A stretch of DNA of 63,846 nucleotides from the NCBI GenBank assembly GCA_031283105.1, contig JAITCL010000088.1, positions 1 through 63,846 of the forward strand. Direction: 5' to 3'. The notes beneath the pieces were generated by a model, which worked only from the letters and a program-made list of their open reading frames with translations, had not been told where the DNA came from and made no database searches. The translations under genes were made by a program, and so were the position numbers. Position 1 is the first letter of the stretch. The number at the start of each line of letters is the position of its first letter. Of the stretch, positions 18,252 to 28,579 are shown one piece after another. This DNA is from Treponema sp. GTDB taxonomy: Bacteria > Spirochaetota > Spirochaetia > Treponematales > Breznakiellaceae.

Positions 18252-19958
18252 ATGCAGTACACCGGCGCCCGTATTCTCATTGAGTCCCTTATTGAACAGG
18301 GAGTTGATACGATTTTCGGCTATCCGGGGGGATCGGTTCTTCATATATACGATGAACTGTACCAGCACAAGGATCGCATACGGCACATTCTGGTAAGCCA
18401 CGAACAGCACGCCGCCCACGCCGCGGATGGTTATGCCCGTTCAAGCGGCAGGGTAGGGGTCTGCCTCGCTACTTCCGGCCCGGGGGCGACTAATCTGGTA
18501 ACCGGTATCGCCACCGCCGCTATGGATTCATCGCCGATTGTCGCCATTACCGGCAACGTGGGCGTCCCCCTGCTCGGCAAGGACAGTTTTCAGGAAGTGG
18601 ACATTGCCGGAATAACCATGCCCATTGTCAAGCACAACTGGATTGTTAAAGATGTGCATGACCTTGCCGAAGTTATCCGCGAGGCGTTTATTGTCGCCAA
18701 GTCCGGCAGACCCGGCCCGGTGTTAGTTGATATTCCAAAAGATGTTACCGTTGCCTGCTGTGAGTATGATACCCACCCCTCGGATGGTGAATCAACTAAC
18801 GGCTATGCCGGCCGTCTTGCCGAGCGGAGCAGACGCGCAACATTTACCGATGACGATATTGTTAAAGCCGCCGCCCTGCTCAAAGAATCAAAACGGCCGG
18901 TGTTTTATGCCGGCGGCGGGGTGATACTTTCCGGGGCTGGGGCGGAATTGAAAAAACTTGCCGAACTGCTTAACGCGCCGGTTGCCCTGAGTCTTATGGG
19001 AATGGGGGCCTTTCCCCACGACCACCGGCTTTGTACGGGGCTGATTGGAATGCACGGCAGCGCCGCTTCCAACAAGGCGGTGCAAAAGTCAGACCTGTTA
19101 ATCGCCGTGGGCGCAAGATTTTCCGACAGGGTTACCAGCCAGGTTGAAAAGTTTGCCCGCGGCGCGAAAATTTTACACATTGACATTGACCCGGCGGAGA
19201 TTAACAAAAATATACAAGCCGGTGTTTTTATTGTAGGCGATCTGAAAGCGGTGATGTCCCGCCTGATTAAAAAACTTCCCCCCAAAATGGCGACCGAATG
19301 GAACAATGAAATTGAAGAATGGAAAACGCAGATACCGCGGGATCATCACCGCAAAACGGCGCTGCATCCCCGCTTTGTGATACAGGAAACCGCCAAAGCG
19401 TTAGGCGCACAGGCGATTGTTGTCACCGATGTGGGCCAGCATCAGATATGGACGGCTCAATTTTTTCCCTTTAACCGCCCCCGCTCTTTTTTAAGCTCCG
19501 GCGGCATGGGGACAATGGGCTTCGGCATGGGCGCGGCAATGGGCGCCAAAATCGCCAACCCTGGTCATCCGGTGGCGCTTTTTTCCGGCGACGGCTGTTT
19601 CAGAATGAACTGCGCCGAAATGGCAACTTTGGTGCGCTACCGGCTTCCCATACTGATTATTATCTTTAACAACCGGACATTGGGAATGGTGCGGCAGTGG
19701 CAAAACTTTTTTTACGGGGGCCGTTATTCCGAAACCGGCCTTGACGACCGCGGCCCTGATTTTGTAAAACTTGCCGAAGCCTACGATGTCCCCGCTTACC
19801 GCGCCGCTGATGAAACTTCGTTTCTTGACGCATTACGCAAAAGCGTTACCCATAACGCTGACGGAAAGCCCGCCCTGATTGAAGCAATCATTGATCAGGA
19901 CGAGCGGGTGCTGCCGATGGTCCCCGGTGGCAAGCCTATTGACGAGCAAATAATGTAG
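18252..19958 (+). CDS. ilvB: Acetolactate synthase large subunit (copy 1)
   Basis: 568-aa ThDP-dependent enzyme that condenses pyruvate (or pyruvate plus 2-oxobutyrate) in branched-chain amino-acid synthesis. Visible are the N-terminal GYPGGSVLHIYDEL, the catalytic glutamate in SHEQHAAHAADG (~55), and the ThDP-binding GDG...NN motif (FSGDGCFRMN ~445 and NNRTLGMVRQW ~475). It directly follows cimA, so this operon pairs citramalate and acetohydroxy-acid synthesis for isoleucine. No regulatory small subunit follows; a second large subunit with an IlvN-like gene lies at 48861. The 3' end overlaps the convergent MFS gene by 23 bases. Confidence 0.95.
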   Translation: MQYTGARILIESLIEQGVDTIFGYPGGSVLHIYDELYQHKDRIRHILVSHEQHAAHAADGYARSSGRVGVCLATSGPGATNLVTGIATAAMDSSPIVAITGNVGVPLLGKDSFQEVDIAGITMPIVKHNWIVKDVHDLAEVIREAFIVAKSGRPGPVLVDIPKDVTVACCEYDTHPSDGESTNGYAGRLAERSRRATFTDDDIVKAAALLKESKRPVFYAGGGVILSGAGAELKKLAELLNAPVALSLMGMGAFPHDHRLCTGLIGMHGSAASNKAVQKSDLLIAVGARFSDRVTSQVEKFARGAKILHIDIDPAEINKNIQAGVFIVGDLKAVMSRLIKKLPPKMATEWNNEIEEWKTQIPRDHHRKTALHPRFVIQETAKALGAQAIVVTDVGQHQIWTAQFFPFNRPRSFLSSGGMGTMGFGMGAAMGAKIANPGHPVALFSGDGCFRMNCAEMATLVRYRLPILIIIFNNRTLGMVRQWQNFFYGGRYSETGLDDRGPDFVKLAEAYDVPAYRAADETSFLDALRKSVTHNADGKPALIEAIIDQDERVLPMVPGGKPIDEQIM

Positions 19959-21132
19959 TATTGTTCCCTTCTAATTCTTCTTCTTTCTTCCTTCGCATAA
20001 CGAAAAAAATCACCACCGACGCCCCCGCGACACCCGCGTAAATGGCGAAGAGCGGGCGGTATCCGGCGGATTCCACCACCGCGCCTCCTATCATATTGCC
20101 GATGAGCGCGGGTAGTCCCGATCCAAGCGCGAGGTAGACGGGCATTCCTCTGCCGCGTTTTTTGGCCGGAAAGACTGATGAAATAAATTGCACCGCAGCG
20201 GGGTGATAGATTCCAAAGCACAGGGAATGGAGAAGTTGCGCGGCGATGATGACGGCCTTGTAAGGGAAAAGCGCCCACAACAAAAGCCGTACGGTAATTC
20301 CCGCCGCAGAAAAGGCCAGAAGCGTCAGTGCGCCGAATCGGCGGAGCAGCATCGCGGAGATGAACATAAAGGGAACTTCCGATGCCGAAGACAAAGCGAA
20401 CATCAGCCCTACCGCATTCCATTGCAGCGTCTCGGTCAGGTACAGGGGAAAATAGGTGTAGACCGATGACATGGCAAAACGGCACAGAAAAATAATCGCA
20501 AAGCCGCCGATAAAATAAATCGAAAGAAGCGGTATCCCCTTTCCTTCGCCGCCGCTTTTTTCCGTGTGATGTTCAGTCGAAATAAGCGAGGCGCGGGGGA
20601 GAGAGATTATGGGAATTATGGCGGCAAGTGAAGTGAGCACTATCCACAACGCTATGTTCCCCGCGCTGTTGGGTTTAAGGAACGGAGTCCACTGAAGAAA
20701 CAGCGAAAAAATAATAAAACTTATCGATCCCCACGACCGTATCTTTCCGTAATCGCCGCTTTTCCCGATTTGAATGGTAGTTATCGCGTCCAGTAGAGAA
20801 GCTGTGGAACGGAAGCCAAAGGCCAGCGCCGCAAGCAGCACGGCGCTGACCGCGGGGTGAATCCATCGTACCATTGGAATTGCAACGAGAGCGGAAAGTA
20901 TATACGTAACTATTATTGCAGGCCGAAAATTGCCGGTTTTGTCCGCCCAATAACCGAATACAAAAGGGCCGGCTATGGCAGAACCTTCAAAAACGCCCAG
21001 CAGTATTCCCACCCAAACCGGACTGTAACCCATATCCCGCACCATAATTGAAAGATAGGGCGTAACAACCGCAAAAGCGGTAAATGACAGCGCATAAGAA
21101 GGAATAAAGCGGCGTTCGGCAGTGGGTTTCAT
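19936..21132 (-). CDS. MFS transporter (HcaT/PPP-like)
   Basis: 398-aa inner-membrane protein with about twelve hydrophobic segments. YGKIRSWGSISFI (~127-139) resembles the loop of the E. coli HcaT (phenylpropionate permease-like) group, and GYWADKTGNFRP (~60) is the MFS loop 2-3 motif. The substrate is unknown. Its start overlaps the stop of the upstream rhuM-like gene by four bases (ATGA), so the pair is coupled. The C-terminal end is basic then acidic (RRKKEEELE), cytoplasmic. Confidence 0.82.
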   Translation of the reverse strand: MKPTAERRFIPSYALSFTAFAVVTPYLSIMVRDMGYSPVWVGILLGVFEGSAIAGPFVFGYWADKTGNFRPAIIVTYILSALVAIPMVRWIHPAVSAVLLAALAFGFRSTASLLDAITTIQIGKSGDYGKIRSWGSISFIIFSLFLQWTPFLKPNSAGNIALWIVLTSLAAIIPIISLPRASLISTEHHTEKSGGEGKGIPLLSIYFIGGFAIIFLCRFAMSSVYTYFPLYLTETLQWNAVGLMFALSSASEVPFMFISAMLLRRFGALTLLAFSAAGITVRLLLWALFPYKAVIIAAQLLHSLCFGIYHPAAVQFISSVFPAKKRGRGMPVYLALGSGLPALIGNMIGGAVVESAGYRPLFAIYAGVAGASVVIFFVMRRKKEEELEGNNTTLFARQ

Positions 21133-22196
21133 TTTTCTTTTCTCATTTTAATTTCATCTTCCATTTTTTCAAGTTCCTTAATATCAAGCAAGTATTCCTG
21201 CTGCCATTCCTGCTGTTCCAAAGGACGAATACGTTCGCGGTATTCCGCGTATTCGGCGAGGGCTTTTTTCTCCGCTTCTTCGCGTGATATTTTTCCTTTT
21301 CCGGTCAAAATCGCTTTGCGGTTGAATTCCAGTATACGGTCAAGTTCACCTTCCCAATCTTTCATAAAGATAAGCCGCCCGGATTTCGCTTCGTGTTCGG
21401 CATAGTCTAAAAACGCGATTACAATATAACGTAAATCATCCAGTTCACCGTGTAGCAAATAGTTTTTTGCGACAATAACATCGGCGCGGGTAATACGCCG
21501 ATTCGGGCTTCCTTCCCATGAAGTCAATCCCATATTGTTCTTTTGGGAATCTACGCGGGCATGGATTATTTCAGGCGCGGTGTGACCCGTTATAGCATAA
21601 TGCACTTTATTTTGTACGCGGGCAAAAAATTCAAGGGTTTCCCGATAATCCTGGTTATAGTCCGCGGAAAGAGCGTAAATATCCTTTAACTGCTGATAAA
21701 GGCGTCGCTCACTTATGCGGATTTCCTTTATGCGGTCAAGCATTTCATGAAAATAATCAGCCCCAAATTTGTTGACTTTCTTCAGGCGCTCATCATCCAA
21801 AGCAAAACCTTTGACTATATATTCACGCAGTACTTCTGTCGCCCAAATACGGAAGGCAGTCGCCTTTTTGGAATTGACGCGGTAACCAACCGCGATAATC
21901 ATATCAAGGTTATAAAAGGCGGTGTTGTAGTTTTTCCCGTCGGCGGCAGTTGTTTCCAATTTGGAAATAACTTGATTTTCCTTTAGTTCGCCGTCAGCAA
22001 GAATGTTCTTTATATGCTTGCTTATGGCAGGGATTTCCACTTCAAACAGCTCAGCCATAGCCTTTTGCGTAAGCCAAAGCGTTTCATCACGAAAAAGCGC
22101 GTTGACCTGCACCTGTCCGGCGTTGTCTTTATACAGGAAAAATTGCTGAGGTATTGCCACTTTGTCAAGGCTCTTAACTTTTTGTTCTTTCCTCAT
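21129..22196 (-). CDS. RhuM-family protein
   Basis: 355-aa soluble protein of the RhuM family, named after a gene in Salmonella pathogenicity island 3. Typical segments are the N-terminal DNA-binding-like part LWLTQKAMAELFEVE (~36-50), NLDMIIAVGYRVNSKKAT (~96) and FRIWATEVLREYIVKG. Function is unproven; members occur sporadically near mobile or toxin-like loci and the N-terminal part resembles phage antirepressor-type domains. It is the promoter-proximal gene of a two-gene unit with an MFS transporter. The first residues are encoded by a low-complexity ATGAGGAATGAGG repeat, so a slightly later start is possible. Confidence 0.8.
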   Translation of the reverse strand: MRKEQKVKSLDKVAIPQQFFLYKDNAGQVQVNALFRDETLWLTQKAMAELFEVEIPAISKHIKNILADGELKENQVISKLETTAADGKNYNTAFYNLDMIIAVGYRVNSKKATAFRIWATEVLREYIVKGFALDDERLKKVNKFGADYFHEMLDRIKEIRISERRLYQQLKDIYALSADYNQDYRETLEFFARVQNKVHYAITGHTAPEIIHARVDSQKNNMGLTSWEGSPNRRITRADVIVAKNYLLHGELDDLRYIVIAFLDYAEHEAKSGRLIFMKDWEGELDRILEFNRKAILTGKGKISREEAEKKALAEYAEYRERIRPLEQQEWQQEYLLDIKELEKMEDEIKMRKEK

Positions 22197-22201
22197 TCCT
22201 C

Positions 22202-22252
22202 ATTATTCATTGCTCTCTCATGCTTGTCAAACCCTGCGTAATTCTGTATAAT
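22202..22252. promoter_or_regulatory. Overlapping divergent promoters (rhuM-like / leuA)
   Basis: Plus strand: TTGTCA (22224-22229), 17 bases, TATAAT (22247-22252), driving leuA with a ~20-base leader. Minus strand: TTGACA (22230-22225), 17 bases, AATAAT (22207-22202), driving the rhuM-like gene. The two -35 boxes share the same palindromic bases (TTGTCAA), so polymerase binding should be mutually exclusive. Confidence 0.65.
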
Positions 22253-22279
22253 CCTGTAAACTGAAAAACGGAGAGATTA

Positions 22280-23776
22280 ATGTCCAGCAGAATTAAAATT
22301 TTTGACACCACCTTGCGTGACGGCGAACAATCGCCGGGATGCAGTATGAATCTTCAGGAAAAATTAGAGGTTGCCGCGCAGTTGGAAAAACTCAATGTGG
22401 ATATTATTGAAGCGGGATTCGCCATAGCGTCGCCGGGGGATTTTGAAAGCGTGTCCGAAATTGCCAAAGTGGTAAAAAACGCCACCGTCGCCAGTCTGTG
22501 CAGGGCGGTGGAACAGGATATAGACCGCGCATACGAAGCGGTCAAGCACGCGGTTCATCCGCGCATACACATCTTTTTAGCAACTTCGCCTATCCACATG
22601 AAGTATAAACTGAAAATGTCGGAAGATGAGGTTTTGGAAAGAACAGGCCAGGCGGTTGCCTATGCCAAGAAATACTGCAATGACATTGAGTTTTCGGCGG
22701 AGGACGCTTCAAGGAGCGACAAAGCGTTTTTGGCGAAGGTGTTTTCAAGGGCAATCGCTAACGGGGCGACCGTTATCAATGTCCCCGATACCGTGGGGTA
22801 TTCCTCGCCGGAAGAAATGGCCGCCTATATAAGTTATGTGAAGAATAATACGGACGGTATTGAAAAAGCGGAGATTTCCGTGCATTGCCACAACGACTTG
22901 GGGCTTGCCGTCAGTAACACGCTTGCTTCTATTAAGGCTGGCGCGACGCAGGCGGAATGTACCATAAACGGGATAGGCGAACGCGCGGGCAATACATCGC
23001 TTGAAGAAGTCGTGATGAATTTGCGGACGCGCAAGGATTATTACAACGTGGATTGCGGGATAGACTCAAGGCAGATTTATCACTCAAGCAAGTTGATTCA
23101 AACCATTACCGGCGTTCCGGTCGCCCCCAGCAAGGCGATAGTCGGGGATAACGCTTTTGCCCACGAAGCGGGGATTCATCAGCACGGCGTACTGGCGGAG
23201 CGCACCACCTATGAAATTATGTCGCCGCAGGATATTGGCATTCCCCAAAACAAAATGGTGCTGGGCAAACATTCAGGCAGACATGCGTTAGTCGACAGAC
23301 TGACGGAACTAGGGTACAGCCTCAATCAGCAGGAGATTGACGACACATTTGCGCGGTTCAAAATTTTGGCGGACAAGAAAAAAGTAGTATCAGACAGCGA
23401 TTTGGACGCGCTGGTCGCCATGAAGCTGGAACCGGCCAATCAGCATTATAAACTGGACAACTTTGTCATAAACAGCGGCAGTAAAATAACGGCGACCGCG
23501 ACAATCAGCCTGAAAGTTGACAATGAAATTATTGAAAAAGTTTCCGGCGGCGACGGGCCGGTGGACGCGGCGTACAAGGCCATTGACAGCATCATTGATA
23601 AAAAAATTCAGCTTGATGATTATTCCATACGCGCGGTAACGGAAGGCGAAGACGCGCTGGGAGAAGTCATTGTCAAATTGTCAATGGACGATAAAAAGAC
23701 CGTTGGCAGGGGCGTTAGCACCGATATTATCGAGGCAAGCATATTGGCTTATTTAAACGGAGTGAATAAATTATAA
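22280..23776 (+). CDS. leuA: 2-Isopropylmalate synthase
   Basis: 498-aa enzyme that condenses acetyl-CoA with 2-ketoisovalerate, the first committed step to leucine. Typical LeuA motifs: [16 protein letters not shown] (9-24), substrate/metal residues in [12 protein letters not shown] (~203) and NGIGERAGN (~235), and the C-terminal leucine-sensing domain ([13 protein letters not shown] ~430). The ATG has a Shine-Dalgarno sequence (GGAGAG). It leads the leuA-leuC-leuD-leuB operon. Confidence 0.97.
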   Translation: MSSRIKIFDTTLRDGEQSPGCSMNLQEKLEVAAQLEKLNVDIIEAGFAIASPGDFESVSEIAKVVKNATVASLCRAVEQDIDRAYEAVKHAVHPRIHIFLATSPIHMKYKLKMSEDEVLERTGQAVAYAKKYCNDIEFSAEDASRSDKAFLAKVFSRAIANGATVINVPDTVGYSSPEEMAAYISYVKNNTDGIEKAEISVHCHNDLGLAVSNTLASIKAGATQAECTINGIGERAGNTSLEEVVMNLRTRKDYYNVDCGIDSRQIYHSSKLIQTITGVPVAPSKAIVGDNAFAHEAGIHQHGVLAERTTYEIMSPQDIGIPQNKMVLGKHSGRHALVDRLTELGYSLNQQEIDDTFARFKILADKKKVVSDSDLDALVAMKLEPANQHYKLDNFVINSGSKITATATISLKVDNEIIEKVSGGDGPVDAAYKAIDSIIDKKIQLDDYSIRAVTEGEDALGEVIVKLSMDDKKTVGRGVSTDIIEASILAYLNGVNKL

Positions 23777-23777
23777 C

Positions 23778-25028
23778 ATGACTATGACACAAAAAATACT
23801 CGCGGCGCACTGCGGGCTTGATACAGTGGCGGCGGGACAGTTAATCGAAGCAAACCTTGATATGGTGCTGGGTAATGACATAACGTCTCCAGTCGCCATC
23901 AACGAGTTTGAAAAGGCGGGCTTGAACAGCGTATTTTCAAAAGGAAAAATCGCCCTCGTTATGGATCATTTTACGCCTAACAAGGATATTAAAGCCGCCG
24001 AACAGTGCAAGCAGGTTCGGGACTTTGCCCGCAAACACGGTATTGTGCATTTCTTTGACGTGGGAGAAATGGGCGTAGAACACGCGCTGCTCCCCGAAAA
24101 AGGGCTGGTTAAAGCCGGCGACTGCATTATCGGCGCGGATTCGCACACCTGCACTTACGGTGCGCTGGGGGCGTTTTCCACCGGCGTGGGCAGTACCGAT
24201 ATGGCGGCAGGAATGGCAGCCGGAAAGGCGTGGTTCAAGGTGCCAAACGCGATACAAATTCACCTAACGGGAACATTGAACGCGAATGTCAGCGGCAAGG
24301 ATTTGATACTGCACATCATCGGCAAAATCGGCGTAGACGGCGCATTGTATAAATCGATGGAATTTTCCGGTGAAGGGGTAGGGGGCCTTTCCATGGACGA
24401 CCGCCTGTGCATTTCTAACATGGCGATTGAGGCGGGGGCGAAGAACGGCATTTTCCCTGTTGATGACAAGACAATAGCATTTATGAAACAGGCAGGGGTG
24501 ACTAATTACAAGGTTTTTGAAGCCGATGCCAACGCTGACTATGACGAAATTTTAAATATTGACCTGTGCGCCCTTAAACCCACCGTCGCTTTTCCGCATC
24601 TGCCGGGAAACGCTATAACCATTGATGAAATCAGCGAACCATTAAAAATCGACCAGGTGGTCATAGGCTCCTGTACCAACGGGCGCTATGAAGATATGGC
24701 AGCAGCGGCTGACATTATGAAAGGAAAAAAAGTTGCCGCCGGAGTCCGCTGCATTGTCATTCCCGCGACTCAAAAAGTGTTTCTGGAATGTGTTAAAAAC
24801 GGGCTGGCGGAAATTTTTGTTGAAGCCGGCGCTGTTTTCAGCACCCCTACCTGCGGGCCGTGCCTGGGCGGGCACATGGGGATTTTGGCGGCGGGGGAAC
24901 GGGCAGTCGCCACTACCAACCGGAACTTTGTGGGCCGCATGGGGCATACCAAATCCGAAGTATATCTGGCAAGCCCGTACATTGCGGCAAAAGTCGCGCT
25001 CAAAGGCTATTTGGGGAAGGATTTATAA
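23778..25028 (+). CDS. leuC: 3-Isopropylmalate dehydratase large subunit
   Basis: 416-aa aconitase-family subunit that isomerises isopropylmalate together with LeuD. The three [4Fe-4S] cysteines are visible in GSCTNGR (~298) and [10 protein letters not shown] (~358 and 361); [18 protein letters not shown] (~118) is also diagnostic. At ~416 residues it belongs to the shorter, archaeal/anaerobe-type LeuC class. ATG at 23778 is one base after the leuA stop; a second in-frame ATG is at 23784. It overlaps leuD by one base. Confidence 0.97.
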   Translation: MTMTQKILAAHCGLDTVAAGQLIEANLDMVLGNDITSPVAINEFEKAGLNSVFSKGKIALVMDHFTPNKDIKAAEQCKQVRDFARKHGIVHFFDVGEMGVEHALLPEKGLVKAGDCIIGADSHTCTYGALGAFSTGVGSTDMAAGMAAGKAWFKVPNAIQIHLTGTLNANVSGKDLILHIIGKIGVDGALYKSMEFSGEGVGGLSMDDRLCISNMAIEAGAKNGIFPVDDKTIAFMKQAGVTNYKVFEADANADYDEILNIDLCALKPTVAFPHLPGNAITIDEISEPLKIDQVVIGSCTNGRYEDMAAAADIMKGKKVAAGVRCIVIPATQKVFLECVKNGLAEIFVEAGAVFSTPTCGPCLGGHMGILAAGERAVATTNRNFVGRMGHTKSEVYLASPYIAAKVALKGYLGKDL

Positions 25029-25507
25029 TGAAATCAAAAGGCACTGTTCATAAATACGGCGATAATATTGATACGGACGTTATCATTCCGGCGCGTTATC
25101 TGAATACGTCAGACCCGGCTGAATTAAAACTCCACTGCATGGAAGATATTGACGCAAACTTTATCAAAAAAGTGCAGTCAGGCGACATTATCGTAGGCGG
25201 CAGAAATTTTGGGTGCGGCTCATCACGGGAACACGCGCCCATTGCCATTAAAGCGGCGGGCATAAGCTGCGTGGTGGCGGAAAGTTTTGCGCGGATTTTT
25301 TACCGTAACGCGATTAACATCGGCTTGCCGATTATGGAAAGCGCCGAGGCGGCAAAAGCCTTACAAAACGGCGATACGGTTGAGATTGATTTTGATAAAG
25401 GCGCAATCACGTCCGGCGATAAAGTATTTACCGTTCCGGCATTTCCGGCTTTCATACAGGAAATAATCGCCTCAGGCGGTTTATTAAACAGGATGGCAAA
25501 AAAATGA
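25028..25507 (+). CDS. leuD: 3-Isopropylmalate dehydratase small subunit
   Basis: 159-aa swivel domain of isopropylmalate isomerase. Family motifs are [15 protein letters not shown] (~10-24), [15 protein letters not shown] (~57) and [16 protein letters not shown] (~85). The start at 25028 (TAATG overlap with leuC) gives the correct N terminus; the frame is open further upstream but that part only shadows leuC. Its end overlaps leuB by four bases. Confidence 0.96.
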   Translation: MKSKGTVHKYGDNIDTDVIIPARYLNTSDPAELKLHCMEDIDANFIKKVQSGDIIVGGRNFGCGSSREHAPIAIKAAGISCVVAESFARIFYRNAINIGLPIMESAEAAKALQNGDTVEIDFDKGAITSGDKVFTVPAFPAFIQEIIASGGLLNRMAKK

Positions 25508-26583
25508 ACTTTAACATAGCGGTGATAAAAGGCGACGGTATCGGGGACGAAATCGTAACCCAGGCGATGAAGGCGCTTGAAACCGTCGGAGCCGTCTATA
25601 ATCATTCGTTTACGTTTACTGATGTTTTAATGGGCGGATGCGCCATCGACGCAACCGGCGTACCGCTGCCGCAGGAAACGATAGACGTATGCCTGAAATC
25701 CGACAGCGTGTTACTTGGCGCTGTTGGCGGGCCAAAGTGGGATACGCTGCCGGGACATTTGCGCCCGGAAGCGGGGCTGCTGGGCATTCGTTCCGCTATG
25801 GGCTTGTATGCCAATATTCGCCCCGCGGTTCTTTTCAAGCCGCTTAAAAAAGCCTGCCCTTTACGCGCCGACATTGCGGACAGGGGTTTTGACATGGTGA
25901 TTATCCGCGAACTGACCGGCGGCATTTATTTTGGCGAGCGCGGCAGGCGCACTACCGAAAACGGCGTGGAGGCCTTTGATACCGAGCGTTACCATGAAAC
26001 GGAAATACGGCGCATTGCCAAAGTCGCGTTTGAAACGGCAATGACGCGAAGAAAAAAACTAATCAGCATTGACAAGGCTAATGTGCTGGAAAGCAGCCGC
26101 CTCTGGCGCGAGACTGTACATAAAATGGCGGTGGAATACCCGCAGGTTGAAGTCAGCGATATGCTCGTTGACAATGCCGCTATGCAGTTGGTAAAAGACC
26201 CCTCACAGTTTGACGTAGTGGTTACCAGCAATATGTTTGGCGACATTCTGTCCGATGAATCGGCGATGATAACCGGCTCAATCGGTATGCTGGCTTCCGC
26301 GTCATTGGGCGATTCCAAACGGGGGCTGTACGAGCCGATCCACGGCAGCGCGCCCGATATTGCAGGGCAAGACAAGGCAAACCCGGTTGCGACTATATTG
26401 TCCGTGGCGATGATGCTCAAATATTCGTTTGGCTTACCAAAAGAGTGCGCGGCGATTGAACACGCGGTAGATGCCGTACTGCAAGCTGGCGCAAGAACCC
26501 CCGATATTAAAGACGCCGAAACAACCCAGGTGGTGGGAACGCGGCAGATGGGCGAATTGATTTGCCGGGAAATCGGTAAGTAA
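25504..26583 (+). CDS. leuB: 3-Isopropylmalate dehydrogenase
   Basis: 359-aa NAD-dependent beta-decarboxylating dehydrogenase. It shows [11 protein letters not shown] (9-19), the substrate arginines ([17 protein letters not shown] ~95), the metal aspartates in [11 protein letters not shown] (~240) and the NAD-binding loop [13 protein letters not shown] (~278). It starts within the leuD stop (ATGA) and closes the leucine operon. After it the composition changes to an AT-rich 242-bp control region. Confidence 0.97.
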   Translation: MNFNIAVIKGDGIGDEIVTQAMKALETVGAVYNHSFTFTDVLMGGCAIDATGVPLPQETIDVCLKSDSVLLGAVGGPKWDTLPGHLRPEAGLLGIRSAMGLYANIRPAVLFKPLKKACPLRADIADRGFDMVIIRELTGGIYFGERGRRTTENGVEAFDTERYHETEIRRIAKVAFETAMTRRKKLISIDKANVLESSRLWRETVHKMAVEYPQVEVSDMLVDNAAMQLVKDPSQFDVVVTSNMFGDILSDESAMITGSIGMLASASLGDSKRGLYEPIHGSAPDIAGQDKANPVATILSVAMMLKYSFGLPKECAAIEHAVDAVLQAGARTPDIKDAETTQVVGTRQMGELICREIGK

Positions 26584-26683
26584 AGGGTATAATTCCCTGT
26601 CTTTGAAGGTTCATATCTGTATATTTTATATTAAATAGCTGTTTTATACATAAAAATCTATTGTTTTAACATGATAATTCACT

Positions 26684-26798
26684 AATACCTACTATTTACC
26701 TAGGGAAAAATGATTTTTTTTCAAAAACCTATTGACAGATAAAAAAAGAGATGCTATATCATATAATATACCCATGTTATATAGGTCATATAGGTATT
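26684..26798 (+). promoter_or_regulatory. Promoter and candidate operators of the transporter/nitrogenase-like cluster
   Basis: An AT-rich gap (26584-26825). TTGACA (26732-26737), 17 bases, TATATC (26755-26760) preceded by TGC, an extended -10; predicted start near 26767. Downstream are two tandem copies of ATATAGGT (26779-26786 and 26788-26795, 9-base period) ending TAGGTATT. Upstream, AATACCT (26684-26690) and ACCTAGG (26698-26704) form the inverted counterpart. The sites flank the promoter and suggest a repressor or activator with looping; the regulator is not encoded in the window as far as I can tell. Confidence 0.6.
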
Positions 26799-26825
26799 AT
26801 CAGTAATAGGAAGGACTGGGTAAAA

Positions 26826-27794
26826 ATGGCAAGGGTAACTGAAGGCGGTGTTGGTTTGCGCAAACTGCTCCCTGTTGTATCTCTCGTATTCGCGGTGATT
26901 ATCCAGATCATCGTGGAAAACGCGCAAAAACACCCGGCGGTCAAGACTCCGTATTTTACTTACGCGCTCTTTGCCGGATTGGGAGTATACGCGGTATTTT
27001 TAACCGCTTCTTTCTTCAATAAAAATATTGATACTAAAATCAAATATAAAAGTTATTTTATCGCCGCGGCGGTTTTATTTTTAAATGTACTAAATATTCT
27101 GACAGGAAAATTTGCCATATTGCCGGTCTTATTCTTCCCGTCGCTTGATAAGGTATTCGGCGTGTTTGTCAACGAAAGCATGCTTTTATTGAAGTGCCTG
27201 GGGTATTCATTAAGGCTGCTCGGCTGCGGTTATGTATTCGGCGCGTTGGCGGGTTTAACCACCGGCATCTGCATCGGGTTCAGTAAAAGGGTAAGCTATT
27301 GGATCAGCCCGGTCATACGGGTATTGGGGCCTATTCCGTCAACGGCGTGGATACCGCTGGTACTGGTCAGTTTTCCTTCCGCAGTTTCGGCAAGCAGTTT
27401 CCTGATTGCCTTGTCGGTGTGGTTTCCCACGACCATTATGACGAGCAGCGGAATATCCAACATAAACAATTCTTATTTTGAGGTATCCGCCACTTTGGGC
27501 GCGGACAATTTCAGCAAGATATTCAGAGTCGGCGTGCCTGCCGCCATGCCGCATATATTTTTGGGACTTTTCAACGGTACCTGCGCGTCATTTATTACTT
27601 TGATAACGGCGGAAATGATAGGAGCCAAGTACGGTATCGGTTGGTATATAAATTGGCAAAAGGATATGCTTTCCTATGCCAATGTATACGCGGGGCTGAT
27701 TATTATCGCGGTCGTATTTTCAATTTTAGTAACATTTTTGTTTAAATTACGCGACAAACTTTTGCTGTGGCAAAAAGGGGTCATAAAATGGTAG
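26826..27794 (+). CDS. ABC importer permease (nitrate/sulfonate/taurine type), set 1
   Basis: 322-aa inner-membrane protein with several hydrophobic helices. The C-terminal two thirds is the BPD transporter inner-membrane domain of the SsuC/TauC/NrtB group; the cytoplasmic EAA-type loop is seen as SATLGADNFSKIFRVGVPAAMP (in part, ~225). The first ~110 residues add extra hydrophobic segments. I chose the ATG at 26826 (after GGAAGGA) because an upstream in-frame start at 26751 would precede the predicted transcription start. It is the first gene of the cluster; its stop overlaps the ATPase start by seven bases. Confidence 0.85.
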   Translation: MARVTEGGVGLRKLLPVVSLVFAVIIQIIVENAQKHPAVKTPYFTYALFAGLGVYAVFLTASFFNKNIDTKIKYKSYFIAAAVLFLNVLNILTGKFAILPVLFFPSLDKVFGVFVNESMLLLKCLGYSLRLLGCGYVFGALAGLTTGICIGFSKRVSYWISPVIRVLGPIPSTAWIPLVLVSFPSAVSASSFLIALSVWFPTTIMTSSGISNINNSYFEVSATLGADNFSKIFRVGVPAAMPHIFLGLFNGTCASFITLITAEMIGAKYGIGWYINWQKDMLSYANVYAGLIIIAVVFSILVTFLFKLRDKLLLWQKGVIKW

Positions 27795-28567
27795 GCGCCC
27801 TTAACCTCAAAGATGTCAGGAAACAGTTTGCCGCGCCGGACGGTCAAACCATTGAGGCTCTGCGGAGTGTTTCGCTGGATATTGTTCCCGGTTCGTTTGT
27901 TTCGCTGATCGGCCCTTCGGGATGCGGAAAGACGACATTGCTCAGGCTTATTGCGGGACTGGAAAAACCAAACTACGGCGATCTTTTGCTTGACGGTGAA
28001 AAAATAACCGCGCCGGGCTGTGAGAGAGGGTTTGTTTTTCAAAACCACACGCTGTTCCCCTGGCTGAATATTTATGACAATATCGCTTTTGGTCTGAGGG
28101 TAAGAAAGATATACAAGCGTAAAAAAAATGACGTAAAAAACCTTATACACACTACCGGACTTAACGGTTTTGAAAAGGCGTTTCCTCATCAATTATCGGG
28201 AGGAATGTGCCAAAGGGCGTCTTTGGCAAGGGCTTTGGCCGGACATCCCAAACTGCTGCTGCTTGACGAACCGTTAGGCGCACTGGACGCTTTTACCCGG
28301 ATGAATATGCAGGATGAGATGCTCAAAGTGTGGAACGAACAAAACATGACGATGATTATGGTTACTCATGATGTGGACGAGGCGGTATATATGTCCGACA
28401 AGGTTATCGTTATGACGCCGCGGCCGGGCAAGGTGGGAAAAATTATCGAAATAGAACTGTCGAGACCAAGGGCGCGAAGCGATCCCGAATTTTTAAAGTA
28501 CCGGACTCAAATATTGAATCTGCTGAATTTCGGCGGAAATGTTATAGAACCAAATTATTTTTTATAA
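27788..28567 (+). CDS. ABC importer ATP-binding protein, set 1
   Basis: 259-aa ATPase of the SsuB/TauB/NrtD group. Walker A GPSGCGKTT (~40), Q-loop FQNHTLFPW, signature LSGGMCQRASLARAL (~137) and Walker B LLLLDEPLGALD (~158), H-loop VTHDVDEAV. The start at 27788 follows AAGGGG; an in-frame ATG at 27767 lies deeper in the permease gene. It powers import with the permease upstream and one or both lipoproteins downstream. Confidence 0.9.
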   Translation: MVGALNLKDVRKQFAAPDGQTIEALRSVSLDIVPGSFVSLIGPSGCGKTTLLRLIAGLEKPNYGDLLLDGEKITAPGCERGFVFQNHTLFPWLNIYDNIAFGLRVRKIYKRKKNDVKNLIHTTGLNGFEKAFPHQLSGGMCQRASLARALAGHPKLLLLDEPLGALDAFTRMNMQDEMLKVWNEQNMTMIMVTHDVDEAVYMSDKVIVMTPRPGKVGKIIEIELSRPRARSDPEFLKYRTQILNLLNFGGNVIEPNYFL

Positions 28568-28579
28568 GCGGAGGTTAAT

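Noticed and set aside
24860-25027. Longer LeuD N terminus
   Set aside because: It overlaps leuC in another frame and has no homology; the family N terminus begins at 25028.
26762-26767. TATAAT as the -10 of the transporter operon
   Set aside because: It is 24 bases from TTGACA; TATATC at 26755 has the correct 17-base spacing and a TG extension.
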